Shown here in pieces: positions 11,719-22,399 of a stretch of DNA of 64,000 bases. The notes beneath the pieces were generated by a model. That model searched no databases and was not told the origin of the DNA. It saw nothing but the letters and a program-made list of their open reading frames with translations. Origin of the DNA: Monodelphis domestica (lineage: Eukaryota; Chordata; Mammalia; Didelphimorphia; Didelphidae); the NCBI RefSeq assembly GCF_027887165.1, contig NC_077227.1:78126988-78190987 (forward strand), in the 5' to 3' direction. Made by a program: the position numbers and the translations under genes. How positions within the stretch are numbered: position 1 is the stretch's first letter; every line of letters starts with the position of its first letter.

Positions 11719-12284
11719 GAGGGCAGCTGGGTGGCTCAGTGGATTGAGAGCCAGGCCTAGAGATGTGTAAAAAATAGACTCGAATACAGGACTACAATCC
11801 CCATGAGCCTTTGCTCCACTTCCCCAGAATGCCTTGTAATCTCACCTGGGCCGAGATCGAGAAGGTATTTAAGTGGATTCAAAGGCTTTTGAAGGGGTTT
11901 GGTTTTTTTTGGACTTCCGTTTTGGAGCAGGCTTGTCTCTTGCGTGATGTGAGGTTATTTTGTCTAGGCCTCTGGCCTAGGCACATGTTTCTTGTATATT
12001 CTTTAATCTTTAGCCTTTAATAAACCTCTAAAAATATAATACTCCTTGCAGAGAGAAACTAATTTCTACCTGTCTCAGTCTCCCCATCTCCCCTAAATTT
12101 TAATCTTTACAGATGGGAGGCCCCAGGTTCAAATCTAGCTTCACACACTTCCCAGCTTAATTTAACTTAACCCCCATTGCCTAACCCTTACCACTCTTCT
12201 GCCTTGGAACCAATACATAGTATTTACTCCAAGACGGAAGGTATGGGTTTAAAAAATAAATAAATAAATGAATTAAAAAAAAAA
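11719..12284 (+). mobile_element. CORE-SINE interrupted by a solo LTR
   Basis: The SINE head GGGCAGCTGGGTGGCTCAG is at about 11723 and the body stops at 11765. It resumes after the LTR at 12112 (GATGGGAGGC) and ends with the usual AGACGGAAGGTATGGGTTT and an A-rich tail. A third copy of the local target (GATTATAGCTATGA, 12285-12298) follows. The SINE therefore used the same target site as the L1 just before it. Confidence 0.88.
11766..12111 (+). mobile_element. Solo LTR of an endogenous retrovirus (346 bp) inside a SINE
   Basis: The element begins TGTAAAAAATAG and ends AATCTTTACA, so it has TG...CA ends with a short inverted repeat (TGTAAA/TTTACA). It is bounded by a 4-bp duplication GATG (11762-11765 and 12112-12115), as expected for a gammaretrovirus-like (class I) LTR. 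It has a TATA-like TATTTAAG near 11869 and an AATAAA at 12019-12024. There are no internal retroviral genes. SINE sequence resumes on both sides, so the boundaries are secure. Confidence 0.85.
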
Positions 12285-12544
12285 GATTATAGCTATGAAC
12301 CAAGAATAGTCCTCAGAACAACTAAAAGAGAATTCAAATCTAGTGAATCTACACCTCCACAATCCCTCTGCCATTCATAACCCTTAGAGTGTCTCTTCTC
12401 ACCATGATTATCACCACAACTTCCCAACTAGCTTTCCTGCTTTCACTCTTTGTTCCATTAGAGAAGAGGGGAAGTGGGAGGGCAGGGACTACATTTGTGA
12501 TTTTTATCCATGTTAGAAATGTCCATTGAAAAAACTCTTCTTTC

Positions 12545-13192
12545 CATAGCACTGCTGGGTCTGTACCCCAAAGAGATAATGGACAAAAAGACTTGTACAA
12601 AAATATTCATAGCTGCGCTCTTTGTGGTGGCCAAAAATTGGAAAATGCGGGGATGCCCATCAATTGGGGAATGGCTGAGCAAACTGTGGTATATGTTGGT
12701 GATGGAATACTATTGTGCTAAAAGGAATAATAAAGTGGAAGAATTCCATGGAGACTGGAACAACCTCCAGGAAGTGATGCAGAGTGAGAGGAGCAGAACC
12801 AGGAAAACATTGTACACAGAGACTAATACACTGTGGTATAATCGAACGTAATGGACCCATTAGGGGTGGTGTAATGGCCCGGAACAATCTGCAGGGATCT
12901 AGGAGAAAAAACACTATGCATAAGCAAAGGATAAACTATGGGAGTGGAAACACTGAGGAAAAGCAACTGCCTGACTACAGCGGTTGAGGGGACATGACAG
13001 AGGAGAGACTCTAAACGAAACTCTAATGCAAATATTGACAACATAGAAATGGATTCGAATCAAGAACACATGTGACACCCAGTGGAATCACACGTCGGCT
13101 ATGGGGGGTAGGGAGGGAGGAAAAGAAAATGATCTTTGTCTTTAATGAATAATGCTTGGAAATGATCAAATAAAATATTATTTAAAAAAAAA
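12545..13192 (+). mobile_element. 5'-truncated L1, end of ORF2 plus 3' UTR
   Basis: An open stretch encodes the C-terminus of an L1 ORF2-like protein (GLYPKE, FIAALFVVAKNW, CPSIGEWLSKLW, MEYY). It is followed by the L1 3' UTR with a G-rich tract at 13103-13120, AATAAAATATTATTT and poly(A). AAAAAACTCTTCTTT before the start and AAAAAACTTCTTT after the tail look like an imperfect target duplication. It encodes no functional reverse transcriptase. Confidence 0.8.
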
Positions 13193-13335
13193 AACAAAAA
13201 AACTTCTTTAAGGGACATGAGCAGCTGCTTGGCAAACTAATCACAAGGAGCACTGAGAGATTACATAGGACTTCCCAGGATCACAGAGCCAATAGTACTT
13301 AAATCTGGATCTTCCTGCCTGAGCCTAGCTCTCCA

Positions 13336-13490
13336 TTTTTTTTTTAACCCTTACTTTTCAGTTCCAAGGCAATTGGTTAAATGAATTGCCCAGGGTCACA
13401 TAGCTAGGAAGTATCTGAAGTCAGATTTGAGCCCAGGACATCACATCTCCAGGCCTGGCTCTCCATCCATCGAGCTGCCTAGCTGGCCCA
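13336..13490 (-). mobile_element. CORE-SINE (antisense), internally deleted
   Basis: Poly(T) then AACCCTTACTTTTCAGTTCC; resumes AATTGCCCAGGGTCACATAG and ends CTGCCTAGCTGGCCC. Confidence 0.8.
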
Positions 13491-13499
13491 TAATTTGTT

Positions 13500-14020
13500 C
13501 TTCATACCTCATAGAAGTGATTCACCAGCCCTCACTGAATTAACTTCTGATGCTAGTGGCCCTCTACCATCTCCTCTTTACCTTTCCAGCCTTATTTAAC
13601 ATCATATCCCAAGCACACCATACTACTCCAGCACCCACTTTTACCCCATTTTCTTATTTCTCAGTCTTTGGACAAACCAATCCTCATGCTTAAATGGACA
13701 TTTCCTTTGTTTTTGGAAAGCACCCCTCCTTCAAAGGCCAATTCAAGCAAGTGCCACACCTTCCAAAAAGCCTTCTTCCAAGCCTCCTTCCCAAAGGAGT
13801 CTTTACCACTTCAAATTTCTAAACATAACTGAACTTTCCATTGCATTTACCATGCTTTCCCTCCTACCAACTACTTGAAAACATGCCTTTTACTCCTTAT
13901 TTGATTATTGGGTTTCTTGAGAACAGTCTGTCTCTATCCCCCAGTCCCTAATAGGCTCTAGCACAAAGTATACAATGAATTATGTGGTAGATGCATATGG
14001 TAGGTGCTCAAAAGACTAGG
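13500..14020 (+). mobile_element. L2-like LINE 3' remnant
   Basis: CAATTCAAGCAAGTGCCAC, CCTTCCAAAAAGCCTTC, TTTCTTGAGAACAGTCTG and GGTAGGTGCTCAAAAGA match the L2 3' end. Confidence 0.55.
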
Positions 14021-14309
14021 TATGAAAAAAGGCCAAAGATTTCCCAATATCTAATCACTCAAGTTTGATAACCACTGAAGTAGTGGACAGAGTGTTTCTG
14101 CCTGAGGACTCGTTAGTTTGGGTTCTGATACTGCCTAACCTAGGTTTATGGACTTCAGTATCAGCACCTGTAAAATGAATCCAGGACTGTTTGTAGTTAG
14201 AGAGTAAGGGGTGGCAAGGGAGGGAAGGGGGGAAAGGGGAAATGGAAGAGAGAGAGAGAGAGTGTCAGCCTTCAAGGAGTCCTCCCAAAGAGGAGCAAGA
14301 CAGTGAATA

Positions 14310-14510
14310 AAAGCATGAATTTAGAGACAGGAAACCTGGGTTCAAATTCTGGCTTGGCCACTGTATGACCCCAATTGCTATAAATTCTTTTAACCTCAAC
14401 CTCTTTATTTGTAAAATTAGGATAACAACACTTGCATCTCACAGATTTGTTATAAGGAAAGGTTTGTGTAAGCCTTAAGGCCCACAGAATTATGAGCTGT
14501 TAATACTTCT
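14310..14510 (+). mobile_element. MIR/MAR1-like SINE fragment
   Basis: GGAAACCTGGGTTCAAATTC, ATTTGTAAAATTAGG and ATTTGTTATAAGGAAAGG keep the CORE-SINE order. Confidence 0.55.
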
Positions 14511-14868
14511 CAGTCTTACAGCACTTTTTAAGTCAAATTAGAATTAAGATTTCTGGCCAGGCCTAGTCTGACTTCTTTAGGAAGTATCTGAGTCACAGGT
14601 CGAGTCACATCCAGCCACATCCAGCCAAAACTCTTATGTTCTTTCCCTTTAAAGTCCTTTTCCACAGAGACAAAGTAGTTCCACTAACCTGGGGTAGGAC
14701 TTGTCTAACTGACAAACAGGAGAAGACTTTAGAAATTATCTAGTCTAACATTCGTTTTAAAGATTCACAAACAGAGAAGCCCGAAAAAGGAACTGGCCCA
14801 GGATAGTAAGGAACATAGTAGATAAGTAGCAAAACTTGATTATTTTTTTATTTTTATTTATTTATTTT

Positions 14869-15062
14869 TAAGTCCTTACCTTCCGCCTTGGAGTCAATAC
14901 TGTGTATTGGCTCCAAGGCAGAAGAGTGGTAAAGGCTAGGCAATGGGGGTTAAGTGACTTGCCCAGGGTCACACAACTGGGAAGTGTCTGAGGCCAGATT
15001 TGAACCCAGGACCTCCCATCTCTAAGCCTGACTCTTAATCCACTGAGCCACCCAGTTGCCCC
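14869..15062 (-). mobile_element. CORE-SINE (antisense), nested at the tail of an older SINE
   Basis: AAGTCCTTACCTTCCGCCTTGG to CACCCAGTTGCCCC. GATTATTTTTTT occurs before (about 14839) and just after (15064), so it inserted in the T-run of the SINE that follows. Confidence 0.85.
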
Positions 15063-15069
15063 TGGATTA

Positions 15070-15218
15070 TTTTTTTAAACCCATACCTTCTGTCTTAGTA
15101 TCAGTTCTGGACTGGGCAATTGAGGTTAAGTGACTTGCCCAGGATCACATGTCTAGGAAATGTCTGAGGTCAAATTTGAATCCAGGTCTTCCTGACTCCA
15201 GACCTGTCTTTCAGTATA
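15070..15218 (-). mobile_element. Older CORE-SINE (antisense), partial
   Basis: TTTAAACCCATACCTTCTG, GTTAAGTGACTTGCCCAGGA, TCCTGACTCCAGACCTG; the head is lost. Confidence 0.75.
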
Positions 15219-17149
15219 GTAATTTGCTCCCTACTAAAAGATGCTGTGTCATGCTATGAGCATTACATGGATTCTATGTCCTTCTCCCAATACCAACCTA
15301 GGGCACATTTCAAAGAGGAAGGAAGTAAAAGTCCTGAACATGCTATTTGAAAAGTACTTTCAGAACCTTCCTCATAAAACACTTTGAAAACCAGAAGGAA
15401 GAGTATGTTCCAGTAACTACTACTCTATCTCGGCTCTATCACTAACTGACGACACAAGCGAAGTTCCTTCTTCCTTGGTACATTTCACTGCATCCATTTA
15501 CAAAATGGGGGACTAGCCTTTTCCCTCAGGCACAACAGAAGCTAGAGTATCCCGGGTACCTCATTTCAGAGGGGTCGCACTACCACAGAAGACCACTGCA
15601 ACTTATGAAGATCAAAGGATAATAAACCTAAATCCAATGCTGATGGTACCTAGGGCTTAGGACACAAAAATATTCACTATAACTGAGGTTTACTTACACA
15701 TATGCCACACAGAATGGCACAAACATCGATTCCTACCGCCTAATCAAAAAGCCCCAGGCTAATCTGCTACACTCCAGAGCCCAGGTAGCTTCGCTTCCAA
15801 AGTGCTTGTGTGATATAGAGCATTTTCTCAAAAGACAGTGAGCCATCTTTGCCAAGCTAACATACAAAAGCATACTAAAGAAAAAATGCAGGCTAACATG
15901 CCGTACATTTGGGTCTTAGAGAACAGAAGTGGGCCAGCTAGGTGGCTCTGTGGATAGACAAGCCAGGCTTGACGATCCGAGGTCTTGGGCTCAACTGATA
16001 CTTAGTATGGATTCTAAAATAGAAGGTAAGGGAAGAAGGAGGAGGAACAAAGAAGCCAAAAAAATAAAGTTGATGCTCAAGCAGAGATAAAAAGTTGTCA
16101 AGCTTTGGCCACAGGTTGTGCCTGCTGACTTGGAAAGGCATCTCCTAGGACAGGCTGGAACACCTGGATTTTGATAGAGAATTCTTCCCTGACTTAAAAG
16201 TAGAATCCCAGACAGATCTAGAGAGGGATGACTCCCCACTCCTTTCCGGAAAGGATCTGATGAATTTCCCTTTCTCTCTAGGACTACATGCAGGCTGTTC
16301 TTTTTGTCTTTCCCAGGGAAGATGTGTGGCAAGGCTGCCTCATACTTTGTTTATCCAAAGTACTCAGATGAATGAAGCTGCTCAGTGCTCTAGGAACATA
16401 TCTTGCTAATGGCAATAGGGCAAAGTACACTGTTTGGATCCAGACACTATGTTCCCCTTGCCTTTTCTCTAAGAGAGGAAATGTCTGTGGGGGAAAACCA
16501 AAGGCGATACTTGGTTTATAAACCATGTAGCTCTATACTTAGAGCTCCCTGAAGGTTTTCAGGAGCTAGCTTCTGGACAAAAGAGGTAAACTAACCCCTA
16601 CAGACTGTTTGCAAATCTTAAAAGTATTATATAAATATTGACTGTTGTTAGAAAGTACTTTCAGAAATATAGCAGAAAGGTCTAAATTAGGTTAAACCAT
16701 GAAAGAAGAGTATTAATAAACTCAGGGTTGTTGTGTCCCAATCATTGTTTGCAAAATAGTGTGCAACTTCTGCACTAAAAACCTAGAAATCTCCATTTCT
16801 TCTCTAAGGAAATAATGCATCATAAAAATCTTTATTAAATAGTCATGCTACTTATGCAATATAGACAATACAATAGAGACAATACAATAATTAATCCTTT
16901 CCAAGGAGAGATCAGTAGAAAACAATAATTTACATCAACATGTGAGGAAAAACCCAAATTATAATATTATGGATCAAAAATAAAAATGTATATTTTATAA
17001 GGAGAAACTAGAATTTTGTAGGAGCTATGTAAATAGGAAGGCATTGAGATCTGTACATGAGCTGATTAATACTGGCTAGGAGGTCAAAGGAGATTCTTCA
17101 AATTTATAAGAATAGGAGTCATTTCCTAATTGCTAAAAAATCAAAGGAT
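15219..17149. other. UBTD1 intron, unique sequence
   Basis: Only the deleted SINE at 15931-16036 is recognised. No coding potential is seen beyond short chance frames. Confidence 0.5.
15931..16036 (+). mobile_element. CORE-SINE with large internal deletion
   Basis: GGGCCAGCTAGGTGGCTCTG and GGTCTTGGGCTCAA join directly to the 3' end GATACTTAGTATGG...GAAGGTAAGGG. Confidence 0.7.
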
Positions 17150-17514
17150 ATGAACCTATTCTTTCCCTCTCATCTACCCAGTTAGAAAAAACAAAAAACA
17201 AAGCCCTTTAACAAACATGCAAAGCTGTGGAAAACAAATTCCTGCACTGGCTACCTAGCCAAAAAATGTCTGGTTTTGCATCCTGAGACTTGAGTCCATC
17301 ACTTCTGGATCAGGAGATCTATGCTTCATCTCCATGGATCTTCTGGAATCTTGGCTGCCATTCTTTTGATCATAGTTCTTTCTTTCAAAGTTGTTTGCTT
17401 CTACCATGTTGTTGTTAGTATTCTATTATGTTAATATACCATAATTTATTTAGCTATTTCCCTATTGATGGGAATCCTTCATTTTTAAATTCTTTTTTTT
17501 TGCCATCATCAAAA

Positions 17515-17715
17515 AGAGGGCGGCAAGATGGCTCAGTGAATTGAGAACCAGGCCCAGAGATGGGAGGTCCTGGGTTCAAGTCTTGCCTCAGACACTTTCT
17601 AGCTATGTGGTCCTGGAAAAGTCACTTAACCCCCATTGCCAGGCCTTACTGCTCTTCTGCCTTATAACCAATATACGTTATTGAGTCTAAGACATAAGGT
17701 AAGGATTTTTTTTAA
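17515..17715 (+). mobile_element. CORE-SINE inside the antisense L1
   Basis: GGGCGGCAAGATGGCTCAG to AAGACATAAGGTAAGGATTTTTTTT; antisense L1 sequence continues at both ends. Confidence 0.85.
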
Positions 17716-17978
17716 GTGCTGCTGTAAACATTTTTGTACATTAAGTTGTTTTTCTTTCTTTGATGTCTCTGAGACATAAACCTAGAAAAGGCATTTTCTG
17801 GGTCAAAATAAGCAGTTTTACTAACTTTGGGAATATATTTCCAGATGGCTTTCCAGAATGGTTGGCCCAATTTACAAGCTCTACCAACACCAAATTAGTT
17901 GGACCTGTTTTTCAGAAGCCCCTTCAGCACTTGCCATTTCCCCCCTTTTCCCCTGCATCTATGCCAATCTTATGGGTT

Positions 17979-18946
17979 TGTAAACCTCAAATTTCCTTAG
18001 ACTTATAAATGTTGGAAATTTCACCATTGGATATTTCATACTTGGAAAATTTCTTACTGATAGTCTATTGGAATGGGAACTCCATTGGCATGGGAGGTTC
18101 CTTCTCTTCCCTTCTTAAGATTACTTTAGGACAGAAAACCTTTTGCTGAACAATGGAAAGGACTTTGACCTATGCTTAAGCATAGAACAGGAATTTCTTT
18201 GAGTCTTGATTGATTTTAGAATTGATACAATGGAGATACTTGGAATAAATCTCCACCCTATTCAGTCCTAATAGGATTGAGTAAGGGCTACAGCCTAGAT
18301 CAAAATTTAATTATTCCAATCTCTACCATACTCAAGTTAACAGGATTTAGAAAGGGCTGTAACAAAGGAGTATAGATTTAATCATTTGAAAATATGACCT
18401 TCAACAGACATGTGCAAAAGCCAGAAACCTCTGGGCGGTCCTGGGTTAAGCGAGAGCCTCCATTGACAGGGAAATTGATGAAGAGTGATTGGTAGATGTG
18501 AGGACTGAGGGGAGGCAACTTGGATGGTGTCCTTAAAGATAGGAGGGTCTGGAGACTGAGAGAGAGGGGGATTTTTTGGGTCGGTGTTGTTCCTGGGCTC
18601 TGAGGAAGCTTGCTCTGAAGGAAGCTGAAGGTGGGGGCCTCTGAGACTGTTTCTCCATTTTGGACACGTGAGTAATAGGGACTGATCTCTTTTCTTTGCC
18701 CCAGCTATCTAAGGGCTTGGGCCTTTTGGCCCAGCCTAAACAGAAGGGGTATTTAAGCCCTATTCCCTTCTCTCCCCTTTCTCTCTCTCTATATATATCT
18801 CTAATTCCTTTCTTGTTCCTATTGTAATTAAACTCCAAAAAAGGCTGACGGCTGACTTGAGTTTTTCATTTAGGAATTACATAGCTGATTCCTTGGCGAC
18901 CTTAAATTAATATATATCAGTCTTTTAAAGTGATTCCCTTGTAACA
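17979..18946 (+). mobile_element. Solo LTR of an endogenous retrovirus (968 bp)
   Basis: The element starts TGTAAACCTC and ends CCCTTGTAACA, with a 4-bp GGTT duplication at 17975-17978 and 18947-18950; antisense L1 continues on both sides. It contains a TATTTAAG box near 18751, a CT-rich stretch, and AATTAAACTCC then GGCTGACTTGAG near its 3' end. No gag, pol or env remnants are present. The LTR at about 46935-47927 shares this 3' organisation, so both belong to related families. Confidence 0.8.
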
Positions 18947-19074
18947 GGTTGGAGGTAGAAAGTTGCTTTAATTTTTATTTCTTTAATTTTTAGCAATTTG
19001 GAGTATTTTTTCATATAGCCAGCTGTTCATAGTTTGGATTTCTTCCTTTAAAAACTCCTTGTCTTCCAAATATT

Positions 19075-19342
19075 AAAAATAAGAGAAATGCACATTAGAG
19101 CAGCTCTGAGGCTCTATTTCATATCTATCAGGTTGGCAAAGATGAGGAAAAAAAGGACAATGTTGGAGCGGCTTCAGAAAAAGGGGTATATTAATATGTA
19201 TGTTGGTGGAATTGTGACTTTGTCTAGATATTCTGGAAAGTAATTTGGAACTGGACTCAAGAAGTTACTAAGTTATGTATACCTGTGACAAAGTAGATAC
19301 CAATACTTAGTCCATACTCTTAAAGAGATGAAAAGGTCTATC

Positions 19343-19381
<39 letters not shown>

Positions 19382-19797
19382 ACACACACAAATATATATA
19401 CACATATGTATATATGTGTCTGTGTGTGCATATATATGAATATATACACATCAGATCCTTTTGTAATGGTAAAGAACTGAAAGAAAGGGTGTGCATCAAT
19501 TGAAGAATTGCTGAACAAGTTATATTTTAAGAATGTCTCTCTCATTAGATGGTAAGTTTCTTGAGGGTAGGGATTGTTTTTTATCTACTTTTGTATTCCC
19601 ATGGCTTATCACAGTGCCTGGCACATAATAAGTGATTAAATAATATTTACTGATTGTTTGATTATTTATGCTGGAAGCAAGATGCAAGGCCAATATCAGA
19701 GAATCCTGAAGACTTGAATGAATAGTGAAGTGAGCAGAACCAGAAAAATAATTTGTGCAAGGACAACATTTTAAAGGTAAGCAATTTCAAAAGACTT
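19075..19797 (+). mobile_element. Sense L1 fragment with inserted CA repeat and L2/MIR-like tail
   Basis: Begins AAGAGAAATGCACATTAGAGC and follows the L1 ORF2 end (CAGGTTGGCAAAGATGAGG, GTATGTTGGTGGAATTGTGAC, CATCAATTGAAGAATTGCTGA). It is interrupted by a CA/TA microsatellite and by an L2-like end with CAGTGCCTGGCACATAATAAG at about 19535-19665. It continues with GAAGTGAGCAGAACCAGAAAA. It lies head-to-head with the antisense L1 to its left. Confidence 0.75.
19346..19450. repeat. CA/TA microsatellite
   Basis: About 15 CA units, a second shorter CA run, then alternating TATATA/TGTG to 19450, inside the sense L1 fragment. Confidence 0.95.
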
Positions 19798-19812
19798 AAG
19801 AATTCTGGTTGA

Positions 19813-20365
19813 ACGAGGGGATGCCCATCAATTGGGGAATGGCTGAACAAACTGTGGTATATGTTGGTGATGGAATACTATTGTGCTCAAAGGAATAATA
19901 AAGTGGAGAAGTTCCATGGAGACTGGAACAACCTCCAGGAAGTGATGCAGAGCGAGAGGAGCAGAACCAGGAGAACATTGTACACAGAGACTAATACACT
20001 GTGGTATAATCGAACGTAATGGACTTCTCCATTAGTGGCGGTGTAATGTCCCTGAACAACTTTCAGGGATCCAGGAGAAAAAAAACACCATTCATAAGCA
20101 AAGGATAAACTATGGGAGTGGAAACACCGAGAAAAAGCAACTGCCTGAATACAGAGGTTGAGGGGACATGACAGAGGACAGACTTTAAATGAACACTCTA
20201 ATGCAAATACTATCAACAAAGCAATGGGTTCAAATCAAGAAAACATCTAATGCCCAGTGGACTTACGCGTCGGCTATGGGGGGTGGGGGGGAGGAAAAGA
20301 AAATGATCTATGTCTTTAACGAATAATGCTTGGAAATGATCAAATAAAATATATTTAAAAAAAAA
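19813..20365 (+). mobile_element. Young 5'-truncated L1 with 15-bp target duplication
   Basis: Starts within ORF2 (GGGATGCCCATCAATTGGGG), runs through the 3' UTR with the G-rich tract at 20278-20293 and ends AATAAAATATATTT plus poly(A). The duplication AAGAATTCTGGTTGA is exact at 19798-19812 and 20366-20380. It inserted into the older sense L1. Confidence 0.9.
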
Positions 20366-20863
20366 AAGAATTCTGGTTGATTCAATAAACAACTACACTT
20401 TAGAGATCCCATGATAACCCAAGTGTACTATGTACCATCTGCTGGAGAGGTGATAGACTCAAGATGCAGGATGAGATACACACTGGGGGATACAGCCACT
20501 GTGGGAATTTGTTTTATTTGGATATTCTTATTTGTTATAAGGATTCATTATTTTTTTCCAGTGGCAGGGAGAAGGCAAGGAGAGAAAATAAATGCTTTTC
20601 AACTGAAAAAAGTAAAATCAAACATAAGTTTGTTACTCTTTCTTCATTTCAAAGGTACCAATGACACTCTGTGTGAACTGCATTAAAGTGAAGCAAAGTT
20701 GCACAAGTCTTTCTCTCTTATAGAGTCTTCAAAGTCCAGTGGCAAGATAAGTCAGGATGAGTGGCATTAGGGTGACAGGGGAAGTTTTCACATGTTTGAG
20801 TAGATACCCCTGCCTCACAACACAAACTTTTTGTTTTGTTTTTTAATCAGAATGTGGCTACTC

Positions 20864-21068
20864 GGGGGCAGCTGGGTAGCTCAGTGAATTGAGAACCAGG
20901 CCTAGAGACGGGAGATCCTAGGTTCAAATCCGGCCTCAGCCACTTCCTAGCTGTGTGACCCTGGGCAAGTCACTTGACCCCCATTGCCTAGCCCTTACCA
21001 CTCTTCTGCCTTGGAGCCAATGCACAGTATTGACTCCAAGACAGAAGGTAAGGGTTTAAAAAAAAAAA
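20864..21068 (+). mobile_element. CORE-SINE, young copy with exact 15-bp duplication
   Basis: Full-length: GGGGGCAGCTGGGTAGCTCAG to AGACAGAAGGTAAGGGTTT plus poly(A). AGAATGTGGCTACTC is exact at 20849-20863 and 21069-21083. Confidence 0.92.
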
Positions 21069-21307
21069 AGAATGTGGCTACTCTGCAGCTACAGCTCCTA
21101 TGAGGCATGGGAGAGATCTGGGGGACAGGTGGACACCAAAGGTGAATAAAAGAGCTCTGACAAGGGCTTGGCAAGCCCTCATACCCTGAACCCAACTCTG
21201 TAAGAAGTTTCTTACAAAAGAAAGAATTTATCTCTGGCTCCATTCTGGACCTTTTGTCTACCATGCCACCACAGCTTTCTAGCCCTGGAAGTTCTTATCC
21301 CCTAAGG

Positions 21308-21504
21308 TCATGTTGGTGAACCTATGGCACTCATGCTAGAGGGAGGACACTCAGAGCCCTTTCTGCGGGCACCTCCCAGCAGAAAGTTTGATACTCGAAA
21401 GCCAGAGGGATGTGGGGGTGGGGCTGTTCCTCTCCCCTTCTCCACACAGTCTGTAGTTTGGGTACAGTATGGGCATTTGGTCTCCAAAACATTCTCCATC
21501 ACTG
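21308..21504. mobile_element. Non-autonomous hAT DNA transposon (197 bp)
   Basis: Starts TCATGTTGGTGAACCTATGGCACTC and ends ATTCTCCATCACTG, the same terminal pattern as the 6247 element. The 8-bp flanks CCCTAAGG (21300-21307) and CCCTAGGG (21505-21512) differ at one base. No coding capacity. Confidence 0.8.
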
Positions 21505-21566
21505 CCCTAGGGCAATGTCTGATAGGCTGTCTCCAGCCCAACCTTCATTTTAAAGAAGGTGTCCAA

Positions 21567-21762
21567 GGGGACAGCTGGGTGTCTCAGTGGATTGAGAGCC
21601 AGGTCTAGAGATGGGAGGTCCTAGGTTCAAATCTGGCCTCAGACACTTCCCAGCTGTGTGACCCTGGGCAAGTCACTTGACCCCCATTGCCTAGCCCTTA
21701 CCACTCTTCTGCCTTGGAATTGACTCCTAGATGGAAGGTAAAGGTTTAAAAAAAAAAAAAAG
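21567..21762 (+). mobile_element. CORE-SINE
   Basis: Full head (GGGACAGCTGGGTGTCTCAG) and body with CCCTGGGCAAGTCACTTGAC, ending AGATGGAAGGTAAAGGTTT and poly(A); a short internal deletion near the CCAATACACAG segment. Confidence 0.88.
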
Positions 21763-21925
21763 GGCCTCCAAGTCAGCCACTACTTCATTCCTCTGCAGAC
21801 TCCACTACAAACTCTTCAGACTTTCTCCTCTTCTCCCTCCCTTTTTCAGCTATTAGAATGGAAAAATAGAAGCTCCTGGGGGGCAGAGACTTTGTGCTTG
21901 TATTTGTATCACCCCAAAGTCCATT

Positions 21926-22125
21926 GGGCAGCTAGATGGCACAGGGAATAGGACACCAGGCCTGGTCAGGAAATCGTGGGTTTAAATCCAGGCTTGGACA
22001 CTAGCTGTATGACCCTGGGCAAAATGAATTGGAGAAGGAAATGGTAGACCACTCCACTATCTCTGCCAAGAGAATCCCCCCAAATGGGGTTATGAAGAAT
22101 TGGACTATTAATTGTTTAGGGCATG
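21926..22125 (+). mobile_element. MAR1-type CORE-SINE
   Basis: GGGCAGCTAGATGGCACAGG, CTGTATGACCCTGGGCAA and the 3' part GGAGAAGGAAATGGTAGACC ... CCCAAATGGGGTTATGAAGA, typical of this marsupial SINE type. Confidence 0.8.
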
Positions 22126-22127
22126 AT

Positions 22128-22345
22128 AAATAAAATTCAAAATTTGTAGTCTAACACTCAAGGACCTCTACAATCTGACTCCAATTTACCTGGGTAGTTA
22201 GTTGATAAATCTTTATTAAGTGTCTACAAAATGCTAGGCACCATGTAAGCACTGGGAATACAAAAGAAGCAAAAGTCAGAATTTGCCTTCAAGAAACTAA
22301 CAATCTTTGTAACCCTATATCACTCTGTTCAGCCCACTATGCTTT
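22128..22345 (+). mobile_element. L2-type fragments
   Basis: ACTCAAGGACCTCTACAATCTGACTCC is the L2 sense end. It is followed by TCTTTATTAAGTGTCTACAAAATGCTAGGCAC, a reversed L2/L3-type segment. Confidence 0.5.
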
Positions 22346-22399
22346 TATTAATAATACTTACTATTTTACCTTTATGAAGTGATTACACACACACATCTC

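Larger units (their letters stand above)
17150..19072 (-). mobile_element. Antisense L1 3' half, split by a SINE and a solo LTR
   Basis: The reverse complement of 17150-17514, 17716-17978 and 18951-19072 reads as L1 3' UTR and ORF2 end. Typical antisense pieces are CCAGAATGGTTGGCCCAATTT and GCTTTAATTTTTATTTC...AATTTGGAGTATTTTTTCATAT. The SINE (17515-17715) and the LTR (17979-18946) interrupt a once continuous copy. Confidence 0.75.

Noticed and set aside
12510..12851. 113-codon frame as a possible gene
   Set aside because: It is the C-terminus of an L1 ORF2 in a truncated retrotransposon with 3' UTR and poly(A).
17979..18946. Possible full endogenous provirus
   Set aside because: One LTR only, flanked on both sides by the same L1 and a 4-bp duplication; no internal viral genes.
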